Assembly (NCBI GenBank): GCA_009781175.1
Contig: WQYQ01000015.1
Coordinates: forward strand, 1-64,000
DNA length: 64,000 bases
Reading direction: 5' to 3'
Origin: Betaproteobacteria bacterium
GTDB taxonomy: Bacteria; Pseudomonadota; Gammaproteobacteria; Burkholderiales; Rhodocyclaceae
Under the pieces are notes generated by a model that saw nothing but the letters and a program-made list of their open reading frames with translations, was not told the origin of the DNA and ran no database searches. Each line of letters starts with the position of its first letter. Position 1 is the first letter of the stretch. Below, piece after piece: positions 28,455 through 38,077 of the stretch. The position numbers and the translations under genes were made by a program.

Positions 28455-29894
28455 ATGTATCACCACACAAAAATCGTCGCCACCCTCGGTCCCGCCAGTT
28501 CGGACCCTGAAACACTCGAACGTATGATTACCGCGGGCGTCAATGTCGTGCGCATGAACTTCTCCCATGGTAAGCCGGAAGACCACCTCAATCGCGCCAA
28601 GCTCGTGCGCGAGGCCGCCGCCAAAGTCGGCAGGACGGTCGGCATTCTTGGCGATTTGCAGGGGCCCAAAGTCCGTGTCGGTACATTTGAAAAGGGCAAC
28701 ACGACCCTTGCAAAAGGTGCGCAATTCATTCTCGACGCGAATTGCGAAGTTGGTAACGACAAATGCGTTGGCCTGGATTACAAAGACCTGCCCCACGACG
28801 TTTCACCGGGTACGATCCTTCTGCTCGATGATGGGAAGATCACCCTGGAAGTCGAGAAGGTCAAAGGCGCCGAGATTCATACAAAAGTCATTCAGGGCGG
28901 CGTACTGTCGAACAATAAAGGGATCAACCGCAAAGGCGGCGGCCTGTCCGCGCCGGCGCTGACCGCCAAAGATATGGACGACATCAAGACGGCGGCCTTG
29001 ATGGACGTCGACTTCCTTGCCGTCTCCTTTCCGAAAAGCTCGGCCGACATGTACATGGCCAAAGCGCTGATGCGCGCAGCGGGCAGCAATGCCTTAATCA
29101 TTGCGAAGATCGAACGCAGCGAAGCCGTCGAGAAATCTGCGCTGGAAGAAATTCTCAATTCCTGCGACGGCATCATGGTGGCGCGTGGCGATCTGGCCGT
29201 GGAAGTCGGCGAGGCGGCCGTGCCTGCGCTGCAAAAACGCATGATCCGCAAAGCGCGCGAACTCAACAAACTGACGATCACGGCGACGCAGATGATGGAG
29301 TCGATGATCAGCAGCCCGGTGCCAACGCGCGCCGAAGTCTCCGACGTCGCCAACGCCGTGCTCGACGGCACCGACGCGGTGATGCTCTCAGCCGAGACCG
29401 CGACCGGCAAATTCCCGATCGAAACCGTCGAAGCGATGGTCCGCATCGCAATCGAAGCGGAAAAATCCAACCCGATCACGCTCGATCAGAACTTTTTAGA
29501 CCGCAGCTTCAACCGCATCGATCAATCGATCGCAATGGCCGCCCTGCTCACCGCGCACCATATGGGCGCCAAGGCAATCGCATCGCTCACGCAATCCGGC
29601 TCCACAGCGCTTTGGATGAGCCGCCTGAATTCGGGCGTGCCAATTTTTGCGCTGACACCACTCCCCGAAACCGTGCGCAAACTTGCGCTGATGCGCGAGG
29701 TTTACCCAATTCTGACGCCATCCCAGGAAGGTTTCGACGATCGCGACCGCTTGCTCCGCGACGCAGAAAAACTCCTGCTCAAAGCGAAAGTCGTGAAACA
29801 AGGCGATATCGTCGTGTTCACTGCGGGGGAGCCGACCGGGATGTCGGGCGGAACGAACAGCCTCAAGGTCGTGCGGATAGGCGAACATCACTGA
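28455..29894 (+). CDS. pyk: Pyruvate kinase
   Basis: Converts phosphoenolpyruvate and ADP to pyruvate and ATP. 479 aa from ATG 28455 (MYHHTKIVATLGPAS); AAGGAG at 28444-28449 selects this start over the upstream ATG 28407 of the track. Signatures include RMNFSHG, the catalytic-Lys region IAKIERSEAVE, MVARGDLAVEVG and TATQMMESMI. The C-terminal allosteric domain is complete. Confidence 0.97.
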   Translation: MYHHTKIVATLGPASSDPETLERMITAGVNVVRMNFSHGKPEDHLNRAKLVREAAAKVGRTVGILGDLQGPKVRVGTFEKGNTTLAKGAQFILDANCEVGNDKCVGLDYKDLPHDVSPGTILLLDDGKITLEVEKVKGAEIHTKVIQGGVLSNNKGINRKGGGLSAPALTAKDMDDIKTAALMDVDFLAVSFPKSSADMYMAKALMRAAGSNALIIAKIERSEAVEKSALEEILNSCDGIMVARGDLAVEVGEAAVPALQKRMIRKARELNKLTITATQMMESMISSPVPTRAEVSDVANAVLDGTDAVMLSAETATGKFPIETVEAMVRIAIEAEKSNPITLDQNFLDRSFNRIDQSIAMAALLTAHHMGAKAIASLTQSGSTALWMSRLNSGVPIFALTPLPETVRKLALMREVYPILTPSQEGFDDRDRLLRDAEKLLLKAKVVKQGDIVVFTAGEPTGMSGGTNSLKVVRIGEHH

Positions 29895-29923
29895 TACCAC
29901 AACCTACCGTTTAGGAGGATTCC

Positions 29924-31000
29924 ATGTCCAAAGTCTTTGATTTTCTGAAACCCGGCGTCGTCACCGGCGATGATGTGCAAAAGCTCTTCGAGGTCGCGAA
30001 AGCCAATAACTTTGCTTTGCCTGCCGTCAATTGCATCGGCACCGATTCGATCAATGCAGTGCTGGAAGCCGCGGCGAAGGCGAAATCGCCCGTCATCGTC
30101 CAGTTCTCGAACGGCGGAGCGCAGTTCATCGCGGGCAAGGGCCTCAAACTCGAAGGCCAAAAAGCCGCCGTGCTCGGCGCGATTTCGGGCGCCAAGCATA
30201 TTCATGCCGTCGCCGAAGCCTACGGCATCCCTGTCATCGTGCACACCGACCATGCGGCTAAGAAACTCCTGCCCTGGATCGACGGCCTGCTCGACGCGGG
30301 CGAACAGCATTTCAAGGAAACCGGCAAACCGCTGTTCTCCTCGCATATGCTCGATCTGTCCGAAGAGCCGCTGCATGAGAACCTGGAAATCTGCGCCAAG
30401 TACCTCGACCGCATGTCGAAAATGGGCATGACGCTTGAGATCGAACTCGGCGTCACCGGCGGCGAGGAAGACGGCGTCGACAACACCGGCATCGACCAAT
30501 CCTCGCTCTACACCCAGCCGGAAGACGTCGCCCTCGCCTACACAACGCTTTCCAAAGTCAGCAAGCGCTTCACGATCGCGGCCTCCTTCGGCAATGTGCA
30601 TGGCGTCTACAAACCCGGCAATGTGAAGCTGACGCCGAAGATTCTCGACAACTCGCAGAAGCATGTCTCCGCGAAATTCGGCCTGCCGCCAAACTCGCTC
30701 GATTTCGTCTTCCACGGCGGCTCGGGCTCCACGGCGGCTGAGATCAAGGAGTCGGTCAGCTACGGCGTCGTCAAGATGAACATCGACACCGACACGCAAT
30801 GGGCGTTCTGGGATGGCATCCGGCTTTACTACAAGGATAAGGAAGCCTACCTGCAAGGCCAGCTCGGCAACCCGGAAGGCCCGGATGCGCCGAACAAGAA
30901 GCACTACGATCCGCGCGTCTGGCTGCGCAAGGGCCAGGAATCGATGATCGCCCGTTTGCAGCAAGCGTTTGCCGAATTGAATTCGCTTAACGTGCTGTAA
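29924..31000 (+). CDS. fba: Fructose-bisphosphate aldolase, class II
   Basis: Zinc-dependent aldolase that interconverts fructose-1,6-bisphosphate with glyceraldehyde-3-phosphate and dihydroxyacetone phosphate. 358 aa, close to E. coli FbaA in length and sequence style. The metal-binding HTDHAAKKL and the phosphate-binding FHGGSGST are present. A GGAGG-type ribosome binding site (TAGGAGGATT) precedes ATG 29924. It is 29 bp after pyk, and its own terminator ends the block. Confidence 0.97.
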   Translation: MSKVFDFLKPGVVTGDDVQKLFEVAKANNFALPAVNCIGTDSINAVLEAAAKAKSPVIVQFSNGGAQFIAGKGLKLEGQKAAVLGAISGAKHIHAVAEAYGIPVIVHTDHAAKKLLPWIDGLLDAGEQHFKETGKPLFSSHMLDLSEEPLHENLEICAKYLDRMSKMGMTLEIELGVTGGEEDGVDNTGIDQSSLYTQPEDVALAYTTLSKVSKRFTIAASFGNVHGVYKPGNVKLTPKILDNSQKHVSAKFGLPPNSLDFVFHGGSGSTAAEIKESVSYGVVKMNIDTDTQWAFWDGIRLYYKDKEAYLQGQLGNPEGPDAPNKKHYDPRVWLRKGQESMIARLQQAFAELNSLNVL

Positions 31001-31028
31001 GAATCCTCAAGCCTGTTCCACCAACAAT

Positions 31029-31058
31029 AATCGCCGCCTTCGGGCGGCGATTGCCTTC
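31029..31058 (+). terminator. Terminator after fba
   Basis: A perfect 10-bp stem, AATCGCCGCC/GGCGGCGATT, with a stable TTCG tetraloop, 28 bp after the fba stop; the tail is GCCTTCCT, so U-richness is modest. Confidence 0.75.
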
Positions 31059-31154
31059 CTAACCAGTACAAATCCCCCTACACTCGGCATCGTAGCGGCA
31101 CGGCGCCGCATCGCCCACAGCGCATCACACACAAGATTTTGAATAGAGAACAGC

Positions 31155-31595
31155 ATGCGATCTTTTTCTCCAATGATCCACACACGCCGGCTTTTCAATC
31201 TATGCCTCGAATGGGTCGAATTCCTCGGCCTGAGCGTGGTCGGTATCGCCACTGCAATCGCCATGTGGAACGAGGTTGGGGAAATGTGGCGCGCGTCGCG
31301 GGTCACCCTGACCGATCTGCTCCTGATGTTCCTCTTCCTCGAAGTGCTTTCGATGATTGCGCAGTATTTCAGAAGCGGCCAACTGCCGGTACGTTTTCCG
31401 CTCTACATCGCGATCGTGGCACTGGCGCGTTATTTGATTCTCGACGTCAAGGAACTCACCGAATGGCGGGTCCTCGCGATAGCAGGCTCAATCCTTCTTT
31501 TAACCGTTGCGGTGCTTGTAATTCGTTATGGGCATATCCGTTTCCCTTACGCCAAGGACCAGGAAAGAGCCCAGAATCCTTACGTTGACGAATAG
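31155..31595 (+). CDS. psiE: PsiE-family phosphate-starvation-inducible membrane protein
   Basis: A 146-aa inner-membrane protein with four hydrophobic segments (about residues 20-40, 52-72, 80-98, 108-125). The sequence around LEVLSMIAQYFRSGQLPVRFPLYIA matches the PsiE family, named for phosphate-starvation induction in E. coli; no biochemical role is established. I see no convincing Pho box upstream. It is monocistronic with a terminator. Confidence 0.88.
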   Translation: MRSFSPMIHTRRLFNLCLEWVEFLGLSVVGIATAIAMWNEVGEMWRASRVTLTDLLLMFLFLEVLSMIAQYFRSGQLPVRFPLYIAIVALARYLILDVKELTEWRVLAIAGSILLLTVAVLVIRYGHIRFPYAKDQERAQNPYVDE

Positions 31596-31621
31596 CGTTC
31601 CGCGCCAAACAGCGCAGCATT

Positions 31622-31649
31622 GAGAGCCGCTTCGCGCGGCTCTTTGTTT
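31622..31649 (+). terminator. Terminator after psiE
   Basis: An 8-bp stem, AGAGCCGC/GCGGCTCT, with a TTCGC loop followed by TTGTTT, 27 bp after the psiE stop. Confidence 0.85.
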
Positions 31650-31781
31650 CCCTCATTCGAAGCGGAAGTCGATCACCGAAGGAAGCGCAAACGGAAAAGA
31701 TATAAGATTCATATTCCGCACTTCTTTTGATCGCTCGGCCGGAAAAATCCTTTCGGGCCTGCACACAGACATCAAGCCAAA

Positions 31782-32972
31782 ATGCCCCTAATCCGCCTCG
31801 ACGAACCAACCGTCCGCCCTAAAACGCCGCCGCGCGGCTTCTCGCTCTTCGCGCTCGCCTTCCGCCCGTTCTACATGCTCGGCGCAATCTGGGCCATGCT
31901 CGCCATACCGCTCTGGCTTGCCCAGTATGGCGGACTGTTTTCACTCCCCACGCCGGGCTTGTATTGGCATGCGCACGAGATGATCTTCGGCTTTGCCGCG
32001 GCTATCATCGTCGGTTTCTTGTTCACCGCCGGCCAAAACTGGACCGGACTCGCCACGTCAACGGGGAAACCGCTCGCGGTCCTGGCCTTGTGCTGGGTCG
32101 CGGGGCGAATTGCGATGCTGTGGGGGCCATCGCTGATTACTGCGATTATCGACCTGGCTTTCCTTCCACTTGCCGCGATCGCGCTTGGGCGCATCCTCTG
32201 GCGCGCAAAAAGCAAGCGCAACTATTTCACCATCGCAATCCTGCTCGGCCTGAGTCTGGCGAACCTGATGTTCCATCTGCGCCTGAACGAAGCGGGCAGC
32301 GATCCGATGCCGGCGCTGCATACGGCGCTGACGCTCATCGCCCTGCTGACCACGATCATCGCCGGCCGCATCGTCCCAAGCTTCACCGCCAATGCTTTAC
32401 GCGGCATCAAGCAATTCAAGAACACGGCGCTCAATTGGGGCGCAATCGGCTTCACGGCAGGCGCGTTCATTTTGAATTTGCTTGAGGCTTCCGCCCCTCT
32501 GCTCGGCGGCGTGGCGGCGCTTGCCGCGATCCTGCAAGCAGTGCGCTGCTGGGGCTGGAATCCGTGGGCCACGCGGCAAACACCTCTGCTCTGGATTCTG
32601 CATCTCGCGCACGCCTGGATTCCAATCGGACTTGCCCTGCTCGCCTTGGCCGCGTTCGGCCTGGCGCCGGCATCGCTTGCCTGGCACGCATTCGCCGTCG
32701 GCACGGTCGGCGGCCTGATTCTCGGCATGATTACGCGCACCGCGCTCGGCCACACCGGCAGACTGCTCAAAGCCGGGCGGATCGAAACCGCGGCCTACGC
32801 GCTCGTACTCATCGCGGCCGCAATACGCGTATTCGGCATCCTGCTCTGGCCCGCGCAAACGCGCCTGCTGCTCGACATTTCCGGATGTTGCTGGACAATC
32901 GCTTTCGCGCTGTACCTGTGGCGCTACGCACCGATGCTGTGGCATCCGCGTATCGATGGAAAAAGCGGCTAA
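31782..32972 (+). CDS. nnrS: NnrS family haem-copper membrane protein
   Basis: A 396-aa polytopic membrane protein with about 12 hydrophobic helices. The family signature LYWHAHEMIFGFAAAII, with its His residues as likely haem/copper ligands, lies near residue 62. NnrS proteins are linked to tolerance of nitric oxide and accompany denitrification genes in many betaproteobacteria; none are seen here. The C-terminus overlaps the longer ORF version of dacB. Confidence 0.93.
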   Translation: MPLIRLDEPTVRPKTPPRGFSLFALAFRPFYMLGAIWAMLAIPLWLAQYGGLFSLPTPGLYWHAHEMIFGFAAAIIVGFLFTAGQNWTGLATSTGKPLAVLALCWVAGRIAMLWGPSLITAIIDLAFLPLAAIALGRILWRAKSKRNYFTIAILLGLSLANLMFHLRLNEAGSDPMPALHTALTLIALLTTIIAGRIVPSFTANALRGIKQFKNTALNWGAIGFTAGAFILNLLEASAPLLGGVAALAAILQAVRCWGWNPWATRQTPLLWILHLAHAWIPIGLALLALAAFGLAPASLAWHAFAVGTVGGLILGMITRTALGHTGRLLKAGRIETAAYALVLIAAAIRVFGILLWPAQTRLLLDISGCCWTIAFALYLWRYAPMLWHPRIDGKSG

Positions 32973-32994
32973 CGGGTTACTTAGCCTGCAAGGC

Positions 32995-34392
32995 ATGCGC
33001 ATATTACTCATTTTCCTTATTGCTGCGCTGACCGCGGGAGCGGCCCAGGCGCAACTGCCGGAGCCGGTCGCACAAAGCCTACGCACGGCCGGCATCCCGG
33101 AAAACGCCGTCGCGTTCTGGAGCCAAGCGCTGCAAGACGGCCGCCAGCAAAGCCACCGCTCCAGCGCCATGCTCAACACCGCTTCGGTCATGAAGCTTTT
33201 GACGAGCTATGCGGCGCTCGATCTGCTCGGCCCGGCCTATAGCTGGAAAACCGAAGCGCTTACAGACGGGCCGATTCGCAACGGAACACTGAAAGGCGCG
33301 CTCATCCTGCGCGGCGGCGGCGATCCGTTTTTGACCTGGGACCGTTTCGGCATGCTCGTGCGCGAACTGCGCGAACGCGGCTTGCGACGCATCGAAGGCG
33401 ACCTGGTGCTCGACCGCAGCGCGTTCGCGGCGCAAAGTCCGGAGGATTTCGACGGCAAGCCCGCGCGCGCCTACAACGCCCAACCCGATGCGCTGATGGT
33501 GAACTTCAACGCCGTCACGCTGCGCCTCCAGCCCGTCCAGCAAGGCGTCAGCGCCACCGCAACGCTTCCCGTTGCCGGCTTGCACATCGAAAACCGTCTC
33601 GCCTTGCAAGCGAACGCCCCCTGTACAGGCTGGAAAAATGCCGTCGCCGCGCGCATCGAACAAGACGGAGAAACACTGCAAGTGACGCTGCCGGGCCGCT
33701 TTCCCGCCAGTTGCGGCGAGAAACTACTCAACCTCGCCGCGCCGGACCCCGCGCGTTTTACCGGCAACGTATTCCGCGCGCTGTGGCAGGAACTGGGCGG
33801 CAGTTTCAGCGGCCCGGTTAGCGAAGGCCCCACGCCGGCCAGCGCCGCGCCGCTGGCAAGCTGGTCGTCACCGCCGCTGGCCGAGATCCTGCGCAACCAG
33901 AACAAGTATTCGAACAACGTGATGGCGCGCCATATCTTCCTGACGCTCGCCGCCGGCAACGGCCACAGCGCCAGCCCGGAAAACAGCATCGCCCGGATTC
34001 AAGCCTGGATGCCCAATCACGGACTCGACCCCGCGCAGTGGATATTGGAGAACGGTTCCGGCCTTTCGCGCCAGGAACGCACAAGCGCCGCGCAGCTTGG
34101 CGTGCTCTTGCTCGATGCCTGGCGCAGCCCGCGCATGCCCGATTTCGTCGCCTCGCTGCCTATCCTCGGCGTCGACGGCACGCTGCACCAGCGCCTGAGC
34201 GACACCCCGCTGCAAGGCCGCGGCTATATCAAGACCGGCTCGCTCGATGGCGTCAAAGCCGCGGCCGGTTACCTGCTCGACGCCAAGGGGCAATGGCGCG
34301 CATTCGTCTGGATGGTCAATCACCCCAAAGCCGAGCTTTCCGATCCGGCGTTCGACGCTTTACTCAAGCATTTGTATCAAGCTTCGCCATAA
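32995..34392 (+). CDS. dacB: D-alanyl-D-alanine carboxypeptidase/endopeptidase (PBP4)
   Basis: Periplasmic class C penicillin-binding protein that trims or cleaves peptidoglycan cross-links. From ATG 32995 it is 465 aa with a signal peptide (MRILLIFLIAALTAGAAQA). The active-site motifs are SVMK (SxxK, residues 64-67), SNN (in NKYSNNVMARH) and KTG (in IKTGSLDGVK), with the large DacB-type insertion between the first two. The track start at 32956 would place 13 extra polar residues ahead of the signal peptide and overlaps nnrS. Confidence 0.95.
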   Translation: MRILLIFLIAALTAGAAQAQLPEPVAQSLRTAGIPENAVAFWSQALQDGRQQSHRSSAMLNTASVMKLLTSYAALDLLGPAYSWKTEALTDGPIRNGTLKGALILRGGGDPFLTWDRFGMLVRELRERGLRRIEGDLVLDRSAFAAQSPEDFDGKPARAYNAQPDALMVNFNAVTLRLQPVQQGVSATATLPVAGLHIENRLALQANAPCTGWKNAVAARIEQDGETLQVTLPGRFPASCGEKLLNLAAPDPARFTGNVFRALWQELGGSFSGPVSEGPTPASAAPLASWSSPPLAEILRNQNKYSNNVMARHIFLTLAAGNGHSASPENSIARIQAWMPNHGLDPAQWILENGSGLSRQERTSAAQLGVLLLDAWRSPRMPDFVASLPILGVDGTLHQRLSDTPLQGRGYIKTGSLDGVKAAAGYLLDAKGQWRAFVWMVNHPKAELSDPAFDALLKHLYQASP

Positions 34393-34474
34393 CGCCTCTC
34401 GGCCGTTCCAGTATCCGCCCCGCGGCGTGAATGGTAGACTATTTAGTTTTCCTGAATATTCCGGGACTTAGCTT

Positions 34475-35329
34475 ATGACAGCCCGCATTCTCGACGGCAA
34501 GACGATTGCCGAACGCGTGCGCGAAGACATCGCGCAGCAAGCCAAGACGCTGAGCGCGCAAGGCGTTCAGCCCTGCCTCGCCGTCATCCTCGTCGGCAGC
34601 GATCCGGCCTCCGCCGTCTACGTGCGCAACAAAGTGGCCGCCTGCGAGAAAGCGGGCTTCCGCTCGCTGAAGTTCGACTACCCGGCCGACGCCGAGCCCG
34701 CCGTCGTCCTCGCCAAAATTGCCGAACTCAACGCCGACTCAAGCGTGCACGGCATCCTCGTCCAGCTTCCGCTGCCGCCGCAATTCGACGAGGACGCGGT
34801 GCTCGAAGCGATTCTTCCGACGAAAGACGTCGACGGTTTCCACGCCGAGAACTTCGGCATGCTGCTACAGGGCCGCGAGAGCTTTTACCCGTGCACGCCC
34901 TGGGGCGTGATGCGAATGCTGCAGGAAGAAAATGTCAAAATCGAAGGCGCGGAGGCCGTCATCATCGGCCGCAGCAATATCGTCGGCAAACCGATGGCGG
35001 TGATGCTGCTGTCCAAGGGCGCGACCGTCACGATCTGCCACTCCAAGACGAAAGATCTCACCGCGCACCTGAAGCGCGCCGATATCGTCGTCGCGGCGGT
35101 CGGCCGGCCACGCTTCGTCACCGGCGCTATGCTCAAGCCCGGCGCGATCGTTATCGACGTCGGCATCAACCGCCTGCCCGACGGCAAACTTTGCGGCGAC
35201 GTCGATTTCGATTCGGCCAAGCAGGTCGCCTCCCTGATTACGCCGGTGCCCGGCGGCGTCGGCCCGATGACGATCACGATGCTGCTCGCGAACACCTTGC
35301 TTTCCGCGCAGCGCGCCGCGGCCAAATAG
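34475..35329 (+). CDS. folD: Methylenetetrahydrofolate dehydrogenase / methenyltetrahydrofolate cyclohydrolase
   Basis: Bifunctional enzyme that supplies 10-formyl-THF for purine synthesis. 284 aa; shows [14 protein letters not shown] with the catalytic Tyr/Lys, [12 protein letters not shown], the NADP-binding [11 protein letters not shown] and [10 protein letters not shown]. It is followed 18 bp later by purE, consistent with a one-carbon/purine operon folD-purE-purK. Confidence 0.97.
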   Translation: MTARILDGKTIAERVREDIAQQAKTLSAQGVQPCLAVILVGSDPASAVYVRNKVAACEKAGFRSLKFDYPADAEPAVVLAKIAELNADSSVHGILVQLPLPPQFDEDAVLEAILPTKDVDGFHAENFGMLLQGRESFYPCTPWGVMRMLQEENVKIEGAEAVIIGRSNIVGKPMAVMLLSKGATVTICHSKTKDLTAHLKRADIVVAAVGRPRFVTGAMLKPGAIVIDVGINRLPDGKLCGDVDFDSAKQVASLITPVPGGVGPMTITMLLANTLLSAQRAAAK

Positions 35330-35347
35330 TCTTTTCTGGAAATCGAA

Positions 35348-35842
35348 ATGAACGAACACCCACTCGTCGGCGTCGTCATGGGCTCCAACTCGGACTGGCC
35401 CACGCTGCAAGCCGCCGCCCGCATCCTGAAAGATTTCGGCGTGCCCTACGAAGCGCGCGTCGTTTCCGCCCACCGCACGCCCGACCTGATGTTCGACTAT
35501 GCGGCCAACGCGCGCGAACGCGGCCTCAAGGCCATCATCGCCGGCGCAGGCGGCGCGGCCCACCTTCCCGGCATGCTGGCCGCGAAAACGACCGTGCCGG
35601 TGCTCGGCGTGCCGGTGCAAAGCAAAGCGCTGTCGGGCGTCGATTCGCTGCATTCGATCGTGCAGATGCCGAAAGGCATTCCCGTCGCGACGTTTGCAAT
35701 CGGCGAAGCCGGCGCGGCGAACGCGGCGCTATTCGCCGTCGCGATGCTGGCGAACGAAGACAGCCGCCTGCGCTTCATGCTCGACGCCTTCCGCGCCAAG
35801 CAGACGCAAAGCGTGCTCGACATGCAGCTCGACGCCATCTGA
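35348..35842 (+). CDS. purE: N5-carboxyaminoimidazole ribonucleotide mutase
   Basis: Class I PurE; converts N5-CAIR to CAIR in purine synthesis. 164 aa, with [24 protein letters not shown] and [12 protein letters not shown], the residues that bind the substrate. The partner PurK starts 3 bp after its stop codon. Confidence 0.97.
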   Translation: MNEHPLVGVVMGSNSDWPTLQAAARILKDFGVPYEARVVSAHRTPDLMFDYAANARERGLKAIIAGAGGAAHLPGMLAAKTTVPVLGVPVQSKALSGVDSLHSIVQMPKGIPVATFAIGEAGAANAALFAVAMLANEDSRLRFMLDAFRAKQTQSVLDMQLDAI

Positions 35843-35845
35843 CCA

Positions 35846-37018
35846 ATGAGCGCGATCCTTCCTCCCGCCACGCTCGGCATGCTCGGCGGCGGCCAGCTCG
35901 GTCGCTTCTTCGTGCTTGCCGCGCATGAAATGGGCTACAAAGTCTGGGTGCTCGATCCCGACCCGAACAGCCCGGCCGGCGCAGCGGCCGAGCGCCACCT
36001 CAAGGCGGCTTACGACGATTACGCGGCGCTCGACGAACTCGCCGCAGGCTGCGCCGCGGTCACGACCGAATTCGAAAACGTCCCGGCCGGCACGCTCGAC
36101 TACCTGGCTAAATTCGCGCCGGTGCGCCCTTCGGCCCAGGCCGTCGCCGTGTGCCAGAACCGCATCGCCGAAAAAACGTTTTTGGCCGACAATCGGATTC
36201 CCCACGCCAGCTTCGCCGCCATCAAGAGCGAAGCCGACCTGGAGAACGCGCCTGCGATCCTGTTCCCCGGCATTCTCAAAGTCGCGCGCTTCGGCTACGA
36301 CGGCAAGGGCCAGGCGCGCGTAGCGAGCCGCGCGGAAGCCATCGCCGCATTCCGCAGCTTCCATAACGAGCCTTGCGTGCTCGAACAAATGCTCAAGCTC
36401 GACTATGAAGTGTCGGTCGTGCTCGCGCGCGACGAAGCGGGCCGCGTCAAATGCTTCCCGACGGCAGAGAACATGCATGCGCGCGGCATTCTCGATGTAT
36501 CGATCGCGCCGGCGCGCGCCAGCGCCTGTCAGCGCGACACGGCCGAAGAGCTTGCCGAACGCATCGCCGAAAAGCTCGGCTATATCGGCACGCTCGCCGT
36601 CGAGTTCTTCGTCTCGCGTGGCGAGCTGTATGTCAATGAAATGGCGCCGCGCCCGCACAACAGCGGCCATTACACCATCGACGCCTGCGTGACCGATCAG
36701 TTCGCGCAGCAGGTGCGCGCGCTCGTCGGCCTGCCGCTCGGCGATCCGCGCGCGCATTCGACCGCCGTGATGGTCAACCTGCTCGGCGACATCTGGTACG
36801 ACGCCACACAGCCCGGCCCCGACGCTCACGGCCATTACCGCGAGCCGGACTGGTCCAAACTGCTCGCGCTGCCGAATCTGAAACTGCACCTGTACGGCAA
36901 ACACCACGCGCGGCCCGGCCGCAAAATGGGCCATTTCACCGTGCTCGACGCCGACCCGGCTAAAGCCCTCGCCACCGCGATGGCCGCGCGCGCGGCCATC
37001 GGCATCCGCGACGAATAA
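35846..37018 (+). CDS. purK: 5-(carboxyamino)imidazole ribonucleotide synthase
   Basis: ATP-grasp enzyme that makes N5-CAIR from AIR, ATP and bicarbonate, feeding PurE. 390 aa, with MLGGGQLGRF at the N-terminus and MAPRPHNSGHYT in the ATP-grasp core. A 401-aa antisense ORF (35729-36934) covers it and is considered a shadow. Confidence 0.96.
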   Translation: MSAILPPATLGMLGGGQLGRFFVLAAHEMGYKVWVLDPDPNSPAGAAAERHLKAAYDDYAALDELAAGCAAVTTEFENVPAGTLDYLAKFAPVRPSAQAVAVCQNRIAEKTFLADNRIPHASFAAIKSEADLENAPAILFPGILKVARFGYDGKGQARVASRAEAIAAFRSFHNEPCVLEQMLKLDYEVSVVLARDEAGRVKCFPTAENMHARGILDVSIAPARASACQRDTAEELAERIAEKLGYIGTLAVEFFVSRGELYVNEMAPRPHNSGHYTIDACVTDQFAQQVRALVGLPLGDPRAHSTAVMVNLLGDIWYDATQPGPDAHGHYREPDWSKLLALPNLKLHLYGKHHARPGRKMGHFTVLDADPAKALATAMAARAAIGIRDE

Positions 37019-37026
37019 GCGCTTTG

Positions 37027-38016
37027 ATGATCAACGCGCCCACGCCCGAAACGCTTATCCAGGCAGCCGCGCTTCTGCGCGCGGGCGGACTTGTCGCACT
37101 GCCGACGGAAACGGTTTATGGGCTCGGCGCGGACGCCTCCAATCCTGCGGCCGCCGCAAAGATATTCGCCGCCAAAGGCCGCCCCGCCGATCACCCGCTG
37201 ATCGTGCATCTGGCCGATGCACAAGCCCTGCCCGGCTGGGCGCGTGAAATCCCCGACGCGGCGCTTGCGCTCGCGCGCGCTTTCTGGCCGGGTCCGCTCA
37301 CGCTGATCCTGAAAAAAGCGGCCTCCGTACCCAATATCGTGACCGGCGGCCAGGACACCGTCGGGCTACGCGTGCCGGGCCACCCTGTCGCGCTCGCGCT
37401 ACTACGCGCCTTCGGCGGCGGCATCGCCGCGCCTTCGGCGAACCGCTTCGGCCGCATCAGCCCGACCACCGCGCAGCATGTCGCCGACGAGCTGGGCAAT
37501 GCAGTCGACATGATTCTCGACGGCGGCGCCTGCGCGGTCGGCATCGAATCGACGATTCTCGACCTGTCGCGCGGCGCACCCGTCATTCTGCGGCCCGGTG
37601 CAATCGGCGCCGACGCCATTGCGGCGGTGATCGGCCGCCGGCCTGAGCTGCCTTCCACGGCGCAGGGGACACCCGCACCACGAGTATCCGGCTCGCTAAG
37701 CGCGCACTATGCGCCGCGCACACCGCTGCGCCTGGTCGAGGCAAGCGAACTCGAAGACCGTTTGCGCACCGCGGGCGCCGGGACGGCGGTCATCGCCCGC
37801 CGCCCACCAGTTGCCATTCCACACACGGTCTGGATTGCCGCCCCCAAAGAGGCGGACGCTTACGCGCACGATCTCTATGCCAATCTGCGCGCGCTCGACG
37901 CCAGCCCAGCGCAACTGATTCTGGTCGAAACCCTTCCGGCAGACGCTGCATGGGACGCCGTGCGCGACCGCCTCGGCCGCGCAGCGGCTGGCTCCGGCGA
38001 AGAAGAGGCAACCTAG
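37027..38016 (+). CDS. L-threonylcarbamoyladenylate synthase (TsaC/Sua5 family)
   Basis: Makes threonylcarbamoyl-AMP from Thr, bicarbonate and ATP for the t6A37 modification of ANN-decoding tRNAs. The N-terminal YrdC domain (about residues 10-200) carries [13 protein letters not shown] and [12 protein letters not shown]; about 130 extra residues form the C-terminal Sua5 domain, so this is the long Sua5 type (about 329 aa). The start could be TTG 37024 or ATG 37027. It lies a few bases after purK. The t6A partner tsaD is also in this window at 43-44 kb. Confidence 0.94.
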   Translation: MINAPTPETLIQAAALLRAGGLVALPTETVYGLGADASNPAAAAKIFAAKGRPADHPLIVHLADAQALPGWAREIPDAALALARAFWPGPLTLILKKAASVPNIVTGGQDTVGLRVPGHPVALALLRAFGGGIAAPSANRFGRISPTTAQHVADELGNAVDMILDGGACAVGIESTILDLSRGAPVILRPGAIGADAIAAVIGRRPELPSTAQGTPAPRVSGSLSAHYAPRTPLRLVEASELEDRLRTAGAGTAVIARRPPVAIPHTVWIAAPKEADAYAHDLYANLRALDASPAQLILVETLPADAAWDAVRDRLGRAAAGSGEEEAT

Positions 38017-38077
38017 GTTTGCTTCGCCGCTGCGCGTAGAATTCGCTTTTCGACAAAGCCTTCTCCCGCAGGACGCA

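Noticed and set aside
35729-36934. 401-aa antisense ORF over purK
   Set aside because: The sequence has no recognisable domain and purK has clear motifs; high third-position GC keeps the antisense frame open.
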